Assembly (NCBI GenBank): GCA_947683625.1
Contig: CANTUR010000056.1
Coordinates: forward strand, 124,001-188,000
DNA length: 64,000 nucleotides
Reading direction: 5' to 3'
DNA from: Mallotus nudiflorus
Lineage: Eukaryota; Streptophyta; Magnoliopsida; Malpighiales; Euphorbiaceae
This document shows, one piece after another, positions 1 to 11,414 of this stretch. A program made the translations under genes and the position numbers. The notes below the pieces were generated by a model. That model saw only the letters and a list, made by a program, of their open reading frames with translations. It made no database searches and had not been told where the DNA came from. Position 1 is the first letter of the stretch, and every line of letters begins with the position of its first letter.

Positions 1-600
1 TTTGACCTTTCTGAATGGTTGTGATGCATTGCACACCTACATATTTTAATTCCTACAAACAAAATAAAACTCAATGAGAATAATATAAAAATTAGACAAA
101 AAATATAAAACTCCTAATTTATTTAATTAATAGATGATTATGTCTATATATATTTTTAAAATGTACTAATATTTTATAAATGCTAAATCTATGAATTATT
201 ATACAGAAAATGGAGAATTATGCACCTAAAATGAGATATTATTAAATTAAAATGAATCTAATTTTTAATTTGAAAATGCGATTATCAGATTATAATATTC
301 CTTTTTATAGTACATTGATTATGTGATTCTCAAGAGTGATAAAGTCTACCAATTCCTTAACTAGATGGAAAATTGAGTATCTTATCCATAAAATGGAATC
401 AAATACAATCATAACATTTATGCAACAACAAAGAATTTTTAGAGCACAACTAAGTAGGAGGTAATTATTATTTTTTTCATCCTAATTAAATCATTAGGAG
501 GTTTTAGTTTTTGTTTCTATTTAATAATATTGGCCTCAATGACAGTCTTTGATAGACTCAATTTTTAAATTTGAATTCTTTGATAAAAAGAAGGTCAGTT
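1..600. other. AT-rich intergenic sequence
   Basis: No convincing open frame, RNA gene or repeat was found. The sequence is AT-rich throughout with stops in all frames. It may be the decayed remainder of the copia-like repeat that becomes recognisable from about position 600. Confidence 0.6.
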
Positions 601-1010
601 CCTAAAAATTAGCTTTAAATAAAAAGAACACTTGGCTAAATGAAGCACGCAAAGTCGTTCAAGATTGCTTGTTTAAATTTTTTTTTTGGGGGGGGGTGGG
701 GGGTGGGGTGGGGTGGGGTGAATAAGGCTAATTTGGATTTAAACAATAAATTGAAAGAAATTAAGGAAGTAAGAGGTGATTAAGAACGGACACAAGTATT
801 TTAGGAGTTCGGTTCCTCAATTCAATTTTGTAAATTTTTTTTAAATCTCATACATGTGCACATTATAACAATGTATGTTTTCTATAAATATTTAACACAC
901 CACATAAGGTTGTGTTGTCAAATTTTTAACCGTGATCAAATTTTCAAAAGCTTGTAAAGATCATGATCATACATACATCAACTTTGAAATTTTTATGAAT
1001 ATGCTTTTCC
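600..1010 (+). repeat. Copia-like LTR fragment, inverted relative to the one at 13040-13450
   Basis: The stretch around 709-830 (GGGGTGAATAAGG, then A-rich sequence, then ACACAAGTATTTTAGGAG) is recognisable as the reverse complement of 13320-13446. A block with a G run, GTGAATA and ACACAAG...GGAGTTCGG is common in plant dispersed repeats; I associate it with LTRs of Ty1/copia (SIRE-like) elements from memory. No protein domain is present. The family assignment is tentative; the relationship between the two copies in this window is seen directly. Confidence 0.4.
688..720 (+). repeat. G-rich tract with (GGGGT)n
   Basis: A run of about nine G followed by GGGTGGGGG-type and four GGGGT units, preceded by a run of about 14 T (ending at 687). 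It has far more than four G-runs of three or more, so it meets the usual sequence rule for a G-quadruplex. The related copy at 13440-13446 (read on -) has only a single GGGG at this point, so the tract is a local expansion. Confidence 0.85.
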
Positions 1011-1074
1011 AGGAGTGAGCTAGCTTTAGTGTATAGGATGTAGACCAACTATAATGCCTTATTTGATGACTTAG

Positions 1075-1312
1075 AGGCTATATGACATGTTTAGTTAACC
1101 GTGCCTGCTGCCTTAAAGGCTATACAGTGTATTTCACTTGACCTTATTTAACACCCCATAGGTTATATGACACATTTTAGTTGATCTTACCAGATGCCCT
1201 AAAGGCTATACAACATATTTTGGTTGACCTTGTCTAATGCCCTAAAGGCCATATGAGACATTAATTAACATTACCTGACAACCTAAAGGCTATATGACAC
1301 ATTTTTATTAAC
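1075..1312 (+). repeat. Tandem repeat, 42-43 bp unit, about six copies
   Basis: The core AGGCTATATGACA recurs at about 1075, 1117, 1160, 1203, 1246 and 1287, giving periods of 42, 43, 43, 43 and 41. Units also share TTGACCTT and TGCCCTAA blocks. Copies are diverged, so the array is not recent. It stops a few bases before the inferred start of the element A LTR and is absent before the LTR of element B, so it is flanking DNA rather than part of the LTR. Confidence 0.8.
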
Positions 1313-2015
1313 TGTAAATTGGGGTCAATTTTCAAACCCTAAATGAGTTAGGTTGATTTTTAAAAATATGAATGTTGCTGATGAAAGCAGAAAAATATCT
1401 CATCAATATATGAGATTGATTAAGAATGATGATTAAAAAGAAAGTTCAGAGCTAATTGAAACACTAAAACCAAACCTGAGTACCAAACTAAACCATTTTG
1501 AAACCAAATCTAACCCTGAGAAATAGGTTTTGATAAATTGAAAGAAAGAAAGTCTATATGTCAAGTTTTGTTTGTTGAGTTAATAAGTAAAGTCATGAAA
1601 AGGACTATTTTTGTGTCTTTGTTATTTATTTTTTAGATTGGTTTTCAGTCTATGAGCTTTGATTTAACCATAGGTTTGGTTTCAAACTTTAGTCAACATA
1701 CCTTTTTAGAGCTTAAATTGAGATCTTAAAATTGAATTTCAATATGAAACTATCTTTTAAAATTATAGAGTGTTAGTATGGACTATTTGACAAAAAGATA
1801 ATTTTTTAACCTTCGATGGTCAAACTGGGTCCCACACATGTAGTAAAATAAGGCATAATTCCCTAGAAGTAATGACCCAGCAAAGAATATTCTATTTCAG
1901 AATAATCTTGGACAATTGTCATATTAGGATTGATATAAGTATTTTTGTCTTTTTGTGAGTAATAATACCCCTTTGAGTTGTAACTTAATTACAAGTATAC
2001 CACCAAACTTTTATC

Positions 2016-2023
2016 TATAAATG
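2016..2023 (+). promoter_or_regulatory. Probable TATA box of LTR A
   Basis: TATAAATG at the same aligned position as TATAAATA in LTR B (31187). Upstream sequence is also conserved between the two LTRs, so this is the likely boundary region between U3 and R. Confidence 0.45.
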
Positions 2024-3624
2024 GAAGCTATGAGGTATCATTTTGGGAAGTGGAGCTAATGGAAAGAGAGAGAAACTTTTTGTAGCAAAGTTAGTGAGAG
2101 AAAAAATGAGTGAAAAATATGTAAAAAATAGCCAAAATTATGGTAAAATTACTTTACTTTATCTCTCTCCTCATCTAGCATTTGCTCTCACCTTTCACTC
2201 ATTATTCTCTATCCATTTTCTAACCCAAACACAACCATAAACACATTACACATTTTAACATCCTCTAAATCCCAACATAAAAATCAAAACACAACTAATC
2301 CAACATCAACCTTAAATCAACCCTTAAATTACCAACATGCGCACTCGACCCCATTTGCTTTCAATCTTCATTTTTTCAATCAAATCTTTATTTTTGGTGA
2401 GTTTAATATGATATTATGAGGCTAAACACTTTTTAAAACTCATTTCTCTTATCTTGAGTTTAATTTCTTTGGTTTGGGTCCTTTAGTTTTTATTTTATTG
2501 CAAGAAAAGTGTAGTTTTAACTCATGCATTGAGAGCAATAACCAAAATTGCATGATGAATAAAAATTGCAATTCTGGCTATTCATCTTGCAATTCCAATA
2601 ATTCAATATGAATTTTGGCTAGACAAGTGGCAAATTTGACTATTCATGTTTGAGCTTTAAAAGTTTGCATTCCTTACTTTGAAATGGTTCCAATGATGGT
2701 CAAAATGAATCTTATACATTCAATCATATATTATTTAAATGAGTCTCCATGGTTCTAGGATGATCAAATGTAATATTTTTCTAATTTATTTTTTTTAAAA
2801 CATGTTTCTTTAATATTCTTCTCTTGTTTTAAAGCTCTTTCATTTTCTTGTGTACTTTGATTTTGATTGAGCTTTTGATTGATGATCAACATTGTTTTGC
2901 TTATCGTGCATTCTTGATTGTGCTTTAGTGTTTATGAATTGACTATGCGTTAATTTAGTGATCTAATGTTGTGTATTTTGTGCCTTGAACTATGTGTTGT
3001 TTGTTGTGCATAAACAATGAGTGCAATGTGTGCATTTGTGTCGATTATTTGATTCTTATTGTGATTCTTGTGTGAATACCCTTGTTTTGGTTTTTGTTGA
3101 TTAGTTTATGATAATTTTTTTAGTCTATTTTGTTATTATTACTAATTGTGTGTGTATTATGTGACTATTTGTGCATTTTGTGATCTTAAAAGTACTAATT
3201 GGCCATTAATGGTTGAATTAGTAATACTTATAGATCTAGATTTAATATATGTGCATTTCATTGAATTTTAATAAATTTTTCTTTATTTTAGTAAAAGTCC
3301 TGAGTCTAATTTATGAATAATGAGTGTTTTAAAGCCCTTATGTGTGTATTTTGCATATTGGTGATTTTATTCTCATTTTGTATGTCTACAAGCATCAATT
3401 AACCATTATTGATTATATCGATGTATTCAAAGGGGTCATTCATCATTTTTATACTTCTTTTAGATTTCTAATCAAACTTTTCTGTGTTTTATCACTTGAT
3501 TATTATCTCTAACCAACTCATGCCTTATTGATTATTATTACTAACTAATTTCTTTATTTCTTGCATTTATGCATTTCATGCATTCGTAAGTGCTTGATGC
3601 AAATCAATTGCCTTTTCCAAATCA

Positions 3625-3632
3625 CTATCATG
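3625..3632 (+). repeat. Target-site duplication, left copy (hAT element)
   Basis: CTATCATG immediately before the TAGGGGTGG terminus; the right copy CTACCATG is at 4266-4273 (7 of 8 match). Eight bases is the duplication length expected for hAT transposases. Confidence 0.75.
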
Positions 3633-4265
3633 TAGGGGTGGCCATGGTAGGGAATCAAACGGTTCCGGTTCGAAGGTTTATGGAACCAAACTTGAACAAA
3701 AAACAAGATGGTTCATGTAGGTTTGAAACCAGCCAGTTTCGGTTTTGAACCAGATTTTGGTTTTAATTTTTTAATTTTTAATTTTATAATTATATTTAAA
3801 TAATTTAAAATATTGTAAAAGTTAAAATAATTTAAATTAAGTAAGAAACACTAATGCAATTAAAAATTGAAGTGAATAAAATTTAAATAATAAATGACTT
3901 ATTGAAACTTGATTTATATATAAATTATATATAAATTTCTATTTTATCCAAATAATTTACAATTTTTATTTTATCAATATTTTAAAATTATTAAACAAAG
4001 TATCCCTTAATTAAATCAAAATTATTTTATCTATATTTACTCTCTAATATTTTCATTAAATAATTAATTATATATAAAAATAAAATTTAATGATTGTGAC
4101 TTCAAAAGATTATATATATATATATATATATATTTAAAATACGTTTCAGAACTGTTGAATTGGTAGTTCCGAACGGTTCAAGGTTGAAAAAAAATTAAAC
4201 TGACCCTGAACCGGTTTTCACCCGATTTCGGTTCAGTTTAGGCTCAGTTCCTGTGGTCACCCCTA
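3633..4265. mobile_element. Non-autonomous hAT element (MITE-like), 633 bp
   Basis: The ends are imperfect inverted repeats: TAGGGGTGGCCA on the left and, read on the - strand, TAGGGGTGACCA on the right. An 8-bp duplication flanks them. Subterminal regions are rich in GGTTC and GAACC motifs in both orientations, as in many plant hAT MITEs that offer repeated transposase binding sites. The middle is AT-rich, has no transposase frame, and includes a (TA)11 tract at 4110-4132. Element B has the unfilled site at 32721-32728, which confirms the insertion and its boundaries. Confidence 0.85.
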
Positions 4266-4462
4266 CTACCATGTGTGTGAATTATTCTTAGACCTCTTAG
4301 ATACATTTTTAATGAAATTTGACATGCATCATTACCATTTTTGCATGAATTTTAGAATTGTATCATGTTGCATGCACCCCGGTTTACATCATTTATCATC
4401 CTTCGCATGCGCCTTGAATTTATTTAATACTTGTATGGATCATGTATTTGCATTTAGACAAA

Positions 4463-4463
<1 letters not shown>

Positions 4464-4533
<70 letters not shown>
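4464..4533. repeat. (TA)35 microsatellite
   Basis: Perfect TA dinucleotide run at the left edge of the long-TIR element. A 121-codon frame reading through it (4273-4638) is only an artefact giving Ile-Tyr repeats. Confidence 0.95.
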
Positions 4534-4537
<4 letters not shown>

Positions 4538-4850
4538 GGATTCATTTATACATGTGTACAGCTAATATAATTTACATAAAATTTCAACAATCGATTATAA
4601 TACATCTAATGATTAAAATATCTAGTTACTTTTATTAAGCATTTTCTTATTAAAAACCTATATTTTTTCTTTCATTAATTGGTTGTTTCCTATCTTAAAA
4701 GTAAATACCTTTTCTATATTATTATTTTTAGTATGTTCAGTTAATTTGTTTTAGAAATACTTAGCACATTTTATAAATAATATAAATTTAATAGATAAAA
4801 CTAAAAGATTTTTTTAAGTTTGTTTTTGTCAGTAGTAATTGTAATAAGCA

Positions 4851-4979
4851 CGTAACGTTGCTAGGCGAGCACTGGCAGAAGTTGTTGATAGCTTGCATGT
4901 TCTAGCTGAGTTGTTGGCTCCAAAGTGTCCAAGCTGTATGATCTGTTTTATGTCTGCTTATGGTGATAATTACCAATGA
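4851..4979 (+). pseudogene. Possible captured exon fragment inside the TIR element
   Basis: A 42-codon stretch ending in TGA lies in sequence clearly richer in G+C than its surroundings. The translation is Leu/Ala-rich, then has a Cys-x-x-Cys-x-x-Cys pattern (KCPSCMIC) and ends AYGDNYQ. A polypyrimidine run with CAG (about 4820-4832) lies just upstream and could be an old splice acceptor. The composition is unlike the AT-rich noncoding DNA around it, which suggests a gene piece carried by the element, as Pack-MULEs do. I do not recognise the protein, and a short chance frame is possible. Confidence 0.3.
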
Positions 4980-5172
4980 AGACTTTTATTTGAAAAAAAA
5001 AAACGATTTTTTAAATATTTTTTCATTTTTAAACTACTTCTATTAAAATACTTTTTAATTATATTTTATAATTTTTAAAAATATTTGAACTTTATGGTTT
5101 ATTTCTATGTGTAATAAAATTGCTTTTATTTTTTTAAAATACATTTAAATATAGTTATTAATTTTTATGTTT

Positions 5173-5176
<4 letters not shown>

Positions 5177-5236
<60 letters not shown>
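5177..5236. repeat. (TA)30 microsatellite
   Basis: Perfect TA run inside the long-TIR element, about 640 bp from the one at its left edge. Confidence 0.95.
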
Positions 5237-5238
<2 letters not shown>

Positions 5239-5869
5239 TTCAAAGATGGGGTTGCCTTTGAGTAATATTTAAAAAATTTATGGAAAAATGTTTTATATTT
5301 TAATCCTATCAAAAATTAAATTTTACGCAATTGTAATTTTATTTTTAACCTTTTATTTCACTAATATTATCTCTTTTTTTTTTTGTCAAATTCTAATATT
5401 ATGTTATGACTTCATCATTATTTAAATTAAATCTACAATATCAATTTATATTCACATATAATAAAATTAATAATCTAGATAATATATTATGGATTCAATT
5501 TAACTTAAAGTTTTCCAATAAACTACATAGACCCTCTTATACATATGTAGAGCTTATTAGGGTTCATTTGAACGGCTTAAGTTTAGACCTTTTGTTTTTA
5601 TTGTTTATTTAACATAATTTTGTTTTCCATATTTTTTCTTATTACGTTTGTCTGAATTTTGGTATTATAGACAATATAATATCTTAATTTAACATGTTCT
5701 TGTAGAAAATGTTTAAGATAGGAAACAACTGATTAATGAAAGAAAAAAATATAAGTTCTTTTATAAGAAAATGTTTAATAAAAGTAAATATATATCTTAC
5801 CTATTGGATGTATTATAATTATCGGTTGAGATTATGTAAAATATATTACTTTTGCACATGTGTAAGTGG

Positions 5870-5938
5870 ATCCCTACTCTCTCTCTCTATATATATAGTT
5901 ACTTTTATTACCTATATATATATATATACACACACACT
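5870..5938. repeat. Simple repeats (CT)n, (AT)n, (TA)n(CA)n
   Basis: A short CT run, then AT, then (TA)8 followed by (CA)5 at the right edge of the long-TIR element. They hide the exact right boundary and any target-site duplication. Confidence 0.8.
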
Positions 5939-6859
5939 CTACTAACTATTAGTATTTACTTTTATTGCAATTTACTTTTCAAGCATTGTATTTATTGTCT
6001 TTATTGCTCATCAATTTTCAATCTATATCTATATCATATACATATATGTATATATGATAATTATATACTATTATATATAAGTATATGTATATAGTATTTA
6101 TATTTACATTATATCTATAACTGTGTCATGTTATATTATCTTATATTGCTCATTTTATTATCAAGTTCCTAATCTTAATCTCTACTTTCAATCTTCTAAT
6201 CTCTACTTTTTTTTTTATATCTAATTTACATTTTTATGTTCATTTTATTATTAATTTCTTTTAATTTTTTTATCTCATTATATTTGCTTATATTTCTTTA
6301 TTATTGTTATACTTGCAATGTCTACTCTCAATCTCACTCTTGATCTAATTTATACTCTATTTATTATTTATTTTCCTTTATTTCAGTTTTATGTTACCAT
6401 ATTTATTATCTCTACAATCTCTACACACAATCTCTCATTCTTTATATATTTATACTTAATTTATAATTTTATGCTTAATTTATCATTTCGTTGTCTTTAT
6501 TCTTTTATTTGAATTATTTATCTTTTATTTATTTTTATTACTATGTTATTTCTCTATTCTCAAGCAATTTTTTTGAAAGTTTTTTATTATTCATTATCAT
6601 AATTGTTAGTCACATCTCATTCTTATTTTTTTTTCTATTTTGCTATTTATTTCATTTTGTTCTTTTTCTTTATTATTTCCATACATGTATCTTTACTCTT
6701 CTAATTTCTTTCTTAATTTCATACTCTTATATTAATTTTTATTTATTTCATGTTTCTAGATTAATTCTTCTCTATACCTCAATTTCTATTTTTTATTTTT
6801 AATTATATATTTATTCTTTTCCTTTTATATGAGTCTCTACAATTTTATATTTTATTTTT

Positions 6860-7116
6860 TGTTATGATCCATATTTTTAAATTATTTTATTTTAAAATGA
6901 GATATACAATATTAATAAAGTTTGGAGATTTTATTGATTTTTTTTCATTATTTTTGATTAATTACTATTATTTTATATTTAATTAAATTTTCTATGTAAA
7001 AATATTATTTTTGGTCGTTTAATTTGCATCATTATTTTAACATTATTATTTCTATTATTGTTTTATTAAATTTCAATATTTATTTTGTTAATAAATTATT
7101 TTATTAATTGGATTGT

Positions 7117-7208
<92 letters not shown>

Positions 7209-9773
7209 TGGAGATTTATATATGTAAGCATATTATATAATTATAATATGTAGTATATTACATACATGCATAAACCCATACATACATACATTCAATAAGC
7301 AAGTATATACATATATTCTAACATACAGAAACTTAGAAACATAACACGGGAAAATCAACACAAAATACAGTGTCTCCTTTCTTCCCTTTGCGTGACCTGA
7401 TCTTCAACCCTCATTGCGCCTCCCTCTCTTCTGACCATCACCCACCGTCATCTCCTCCATCTTCATCATCTCTGACCACCAATAGCTCGTCAGTAGCACG
7501 TAGAAATCGGAGAAGCAGAAAATGCCATTGTTTTTGGTCACCTCCATTTTCGACCATCATTTTCTTTGATTTTGGTGTCTTTCTCTTCCTTTTTCACCGG
7601 TGAGCACTAATCCAAGCTTAGTTTGAGCTTTGATTTCCATTTTCATGAGTTTTTGTTGATTTTTAGTTTTTGAGTTGTAGGGTTTTGAATTTTTTTAGCT
7701 TGATTTAGTTTGAATCTTGCAAACTCCCTTTACAAATGTGATTCCTAGTAGCTTAATCTACCTCCATGAATTTTTGTGAATTTTTGAATATTTTATTATT
7801 ATTTTATTAATTGTCGTAAATTAATTTATTAAATTATAAAATTGGTTGATTTAGTGATATTATATATTATTATTAATTTTGGTGTTGAGAAATTAATTTT
7901 TGGGATTATTATATAATTTTTATAAATATTTTTAGTTTATGTAAATTTTGGAATATTGAGTTAAATATGTATTTTGGTTGAATTTAGAGTTTAATTTTGT
8001 GTTTTAGTTGCTATTAGAATGTTGTTTGTTGATAAAATAATTTTAAAGATTTTTTATAATTTTTTAAGGAAATTATTAGTATATTGGAAATTTTGTATTA
8101 TAGGGGTAAATATGTAATTTTGTTAAGATTATAGTTAAACATTATGTTTTAGTTGGTTTTATAATTATTTAAGGTATTAAAATGATTTTATAAATTATTT
8201 ACTATTTTTAACTAATTAATACTAATTTTCAAAAATTGTTTTCAAATAATATATTATATATTATTTTGGTAATAAAATGGGTTTTAAACTCATTTTTTTT
8301 ATATAAATAAACTATTTAAGCAATTAAATGTGAATTTTATTAATTAAAATTAAGTTGTGTTGTTTGGTTGGGTTGTGAACTCGGTCGGCCTAAATGCAAT
8401 ATTGGAGAGCCGACCCGAGTATGGTTGAGTGTGAATGCTAGAAGTGCATTTTTCTATGCAGGAATGTATCTACCTACAGTAGAGAAATGCCCGTTTTACA
8501 GGGGAGACTCTTTTGAAATTTCAATAAATTTTCTCATAAAATGTGACATCTTCTATAATATCCTAGCGTAAATTAGGGTATTCCAATCTATCGAGTCTTA
8601 TCCGGTTTTTCCTGAGTCATTCTAGAGTCTCGTAAATTTTATTAATTTCCCTTTTTATTCCATAAGTATGATTTTAAAAATGAATATGTTATTTTTAGAG
8701 AGTACCGAAGTGGGAGCTTCTGGATCGAGGCAGACGCACGGTCGTAAGCCGTCTCGCTCATCCTATAAGTTAATAAGCTGATATGTGCATGTGTTTTCTT
8801 TAAAAATTGCGTGCACCCATATTTTTAGTTTTATTTACATTGTCGATTTGAAATAAATGTTGTTATTGAGAATTTTATTGCAATTTATTTATTTATTTAA
8901 AACTAGTTTTAAGAAATTTTGGTAGAACGGGCTACCTAGTGGGTTTCACCAGGACCATGTGCACATGGTAGAGATTGAGAGATGGATCCAAAATATGTAT
9001 GACTTGTGGTTATAAACTGGGACGGGTGCCTCAGTGGAAGTTTCTACTCTTGGGGACCGCTAGTGATGTGGAAAGTTAAGAATGGACTAGGATGAATGCC
9101 TTAGCTCTCGAGGACCGCCAGTGCCATGTGCTTGGATTAAGTGGATGATTGTGGCTTGGTGCCTCGGTTGATGCCTCTGCTCTCATCCATTTAGATTAAG
9201 TGGGCCTAGTTGACCATTTAGAATTGGGTTTAGGGTTCTACTGAGATTTTTTTCAAAAGCTATATATATATGTTATAAATTATTTTCACCATATCTATAC
9301 GGTTTTCAAAAAGGTTTTCAAACTGTACAACTCTTTTATTAACTTACTCAATGAGGTCTGACTCCCCTTAATTTATTTTTTTCAGGAGTTTGGAATTTTT
9401 CTGTTAGACCTACTTCTCTTTGCCGTGTAGCTTCATCACTGACTATTCTACATAGGTCTATTTAGTTGTGTTCTATTTATTTTCTTGTACTGCAATAGAG
9501 AAAACTGTATAACTACATATTTTATTTGGTATATCATGTATTTATAATATTGTATGACTGAAGTTTATTTATTTTATGCACTATGATATTATGGTTTAAA
9601 TTATATTGAGAAAAATCAGTTTGATAATGTGCACTGTGATTTAATTATTTATTGTAAGGTTTCAAAGTTTAAATATTCCTCATTTTTCTTTTAAGGCTTA
9701 CTACGGGATTCGGTAGCTTTATACTTTCCCATTCCTTAGTGTCAGTCACGTGCCCTGGGTTCAGGTTTTGAAA
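6860..9773 (+). mobile_element. Probable solo LTR of a Ty3/gypsy (chromovirus-type) element, 2.9 kb
   Basis: The segment is missing from element B (gap between about 33230 and 33300) but lies inside LTR A. It starts TGTTATGATCCATATTT, similar to the TGTGACACCCCATATTT-like starts of many plant gypsy LTRs, and ends GGTTTTGAAA, a plausible decay of GGTTGTGACA. A pyrimidine-rich, CACC-containing leader-like stretch follows at 7360-7600, and the 8370-9430 part is much less AT-rich than its surroundings, as in LTR R/U5 regions. Flanks TTTTT and ATTTT could be a degenerate 5-bp duplication. No PBS or coding region is present, hence solo LTR. Confidence 0.5.
7120..7207. repeat. Compound microsatellite (AT)24(GT)20
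   Basis: A perfect AT run passes directly into a perfect GT run. It lies in the 5' part of the probable solo LTR. Confidence 0.95.
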
Positions 9774-11396
9774 ATTTTCCTTTTATTTCAATATATACTT
9801 AATTTTATCTTATTTTCATGTTTATTTCTTTTACTCTCATCTCCTCTTCTAAATTTCTTTTTATTTTGTTTTATTTCCTATATTCATATTTTGACCATTC
9901 TATTACATATATATAATATGTATCGTTACCCTTTATCAATTTATTTGTGTTTATTGTTAATTTGACCTAATTATTTTGATTATTTTAACATAAGCACTAA
10001 TATCACCTTTATACCTCTACGTCAAACTTTTGATCACAATTTCCATTTTTATTACAAATAATAATTTCTATTCTTATTTTATCTTGATATTATCTTAATT
10101 TTCCTTTTTATTGCATATCAAAGAATTTTTCTATTAATTCATATCCTTTTCTTTATTCACTTATATCTCTTAATTTATATCCTTTTATTTCATTCAAAAT
10201 TGCCTTTATTATGTTTCATTTATGAATTTTTTTTATTTCTTATGTTGTATTTTGTGTGATCACTCATAATGTTTAAATTCAACCAAGGTCTCAAAATTAA
10301 TTGTTTTATTTTATTCTTATTAAATCATTTTATGATGATTGTTGGGATGATAATGAGGCAATAATTTGTGGTGCAAAATCAATTTATCCAAGGTGTAATA
10401 TTTGCATCTTGAAGCTTAATTTGATGAATTGTACACATCATAAGTTAAAGGCTATAATTTAACCAATTAATCACCATAAATTTGATCTTTTTAGTATATT
10501 TTTAACTTTCATTATTTATTTAAGATATCTTATTTAATTTTATTATTTTTACCTTTTCAAATATTTTTCTTTTATCTTATTTATGGATTTTTCAATCATT
10601 TTTCAATTTATTTTTTATTTTCATTTTAAATATCATTTTTTCTCAAAATAATAGCCCAAAATCTCAAAAAATAAGGGCAAGATGAAAAGGAGGAGCCTAC
10701 TAGAGTGTTTGTCTCTTTTCTCCCTATTCTTTTAAATTTTTATTATTATTGATGTTGCTCATTTCATTTTTCATTTAACACGAATAGGATGGCATGCTTA
10801 AAAATTCCCTTGACATGTATGTTTAAATTGCTATAATCGTGTGCTATCATTAAAATGACATGTAAATATTCCATGATTACGCCATTATGATTGCCATTAC
10901 GTAATGATTAATATGTACATACATTATGCCATACCCATGCATCATTATTTATTTCATATTGTTATTATGTGCTTGTGTGATATATATTATGGTTGTATTT
11001 ATGTGTAATGGTTGATTCAATATGGTACAAATTTCTTGGAAGCATTGTATTAAACTAGTAAGGTTGACCTTGCTCAACATTTGGACAATATGGAGATGCT
11101 TGTATGACATTGAGTATGCTCTTGCTGACATCACATCTAAACCTAATGTTTTATCTTGCAGGCAAATTTTGATTATGAGTGATGGATTTGAGTTTCCCTA
11201 GTCCTTAATCAGATAATTTCTTGAGTGATGTCGAGTGGCATCTCTTATTTCTTCTTGTTGGGTGAAGGGTTATAAGTGCACTTATGCCATCCCTAAGATA
11301 TTTCAGTATTTTCCTCACATCCCCTTTATTTTCCTATGGTAAGTAAAAAGGGATTATGATAAAAATCGTGCTAATTTGGACCTATTGGCATTAACA

Positions 11397-11414
11397 TTGA
11401 CACTCCACTAGGGA
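11397..11414 (+). promoter_or_regulatory. Degenerate primer-binding site of element A (tRNA-Arg type)
   Basis: TTGACACTCCACTAGGGA aligns with TGGCGACTCCGCTGGGGA, the complement of the 3' end of plant tRNA-Arg. It sits right after the LTR end, at the position equivalent to the better preserved PBS of element B. Confidence 0.6.

Larger units (their letters stand above)
4534..5876. mobile_element. Long terminal-inverted-repeat element in a (TA)n tract
   Basis: The left arm (about 4534-4702) and right arm (about 5712-5876) are inverted copies of about 165 bp, roughly 80% alike by eye. Shared blocks are ACATGTG, ATTATAATACATC, ACTTTTATTAA, TTTCTTTCATTAAT and GTTTCCTATCTTAA. Outer ends read AGTGAGGATTCA and AGTAGGGATCCA. 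Long TIRs suggest a Mutator-like or fold-back element; the TA-microsatellite setting resembles the rice Micron MITEs. No transposase is present. The aligned part of element B near 32930 lacks the insert. I could not fix a target-site duplication because both flanks are simple repeats. Confidence 0.65.
1320..11396 (+). mobile_element. 5' LTR of Tat-lineage element A (interrupted by other elements)
   Basis: This LTR aligns along its length with the LTR of element B (30472-34827). Both start with TGGGGTCA and both have sequence unrelated to each other immediately upstream. Matching landmarks include the TATA region, the AGGCTAAGCACTTT-type block (near 2415 and 31580), the repeated TGCAT-rich part (near 3560-4400 and 32670-32890), a pyrimidine-rich stretch, and the run GGTTATAAGTGCA just before the PBS. 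Three insertions add more than 5 kb relative to B. AT-rich sequence between the insertions (1320-3624, 4274-4463, 5877-6859 and 9774-11393) holds no gene; ORFs there are low-complexity. Confidence 0.75.

Noticed and set aside
4273..4638. 121-codon ORF with Ile-Tyr repeats
   Set aside because: It is a reading of the (TA)n microsatellite and adjacent LTR and TIR element sequence; not conserved.
5736..6802. Several overlapping hydrophobic ORFs that look like membrane proteins
   Set aside because: They come from T-rich low-complexity LTR sequence; the same region in element B has no matching frames.
7370..7603. Pro/Ser-rich ORF resembling a protein N-terminus
   Set aside because: It lies in the pyrimidine-rich leader-like part of the probable solo LTR, ends without a domain and has no following exon that I could recognise.
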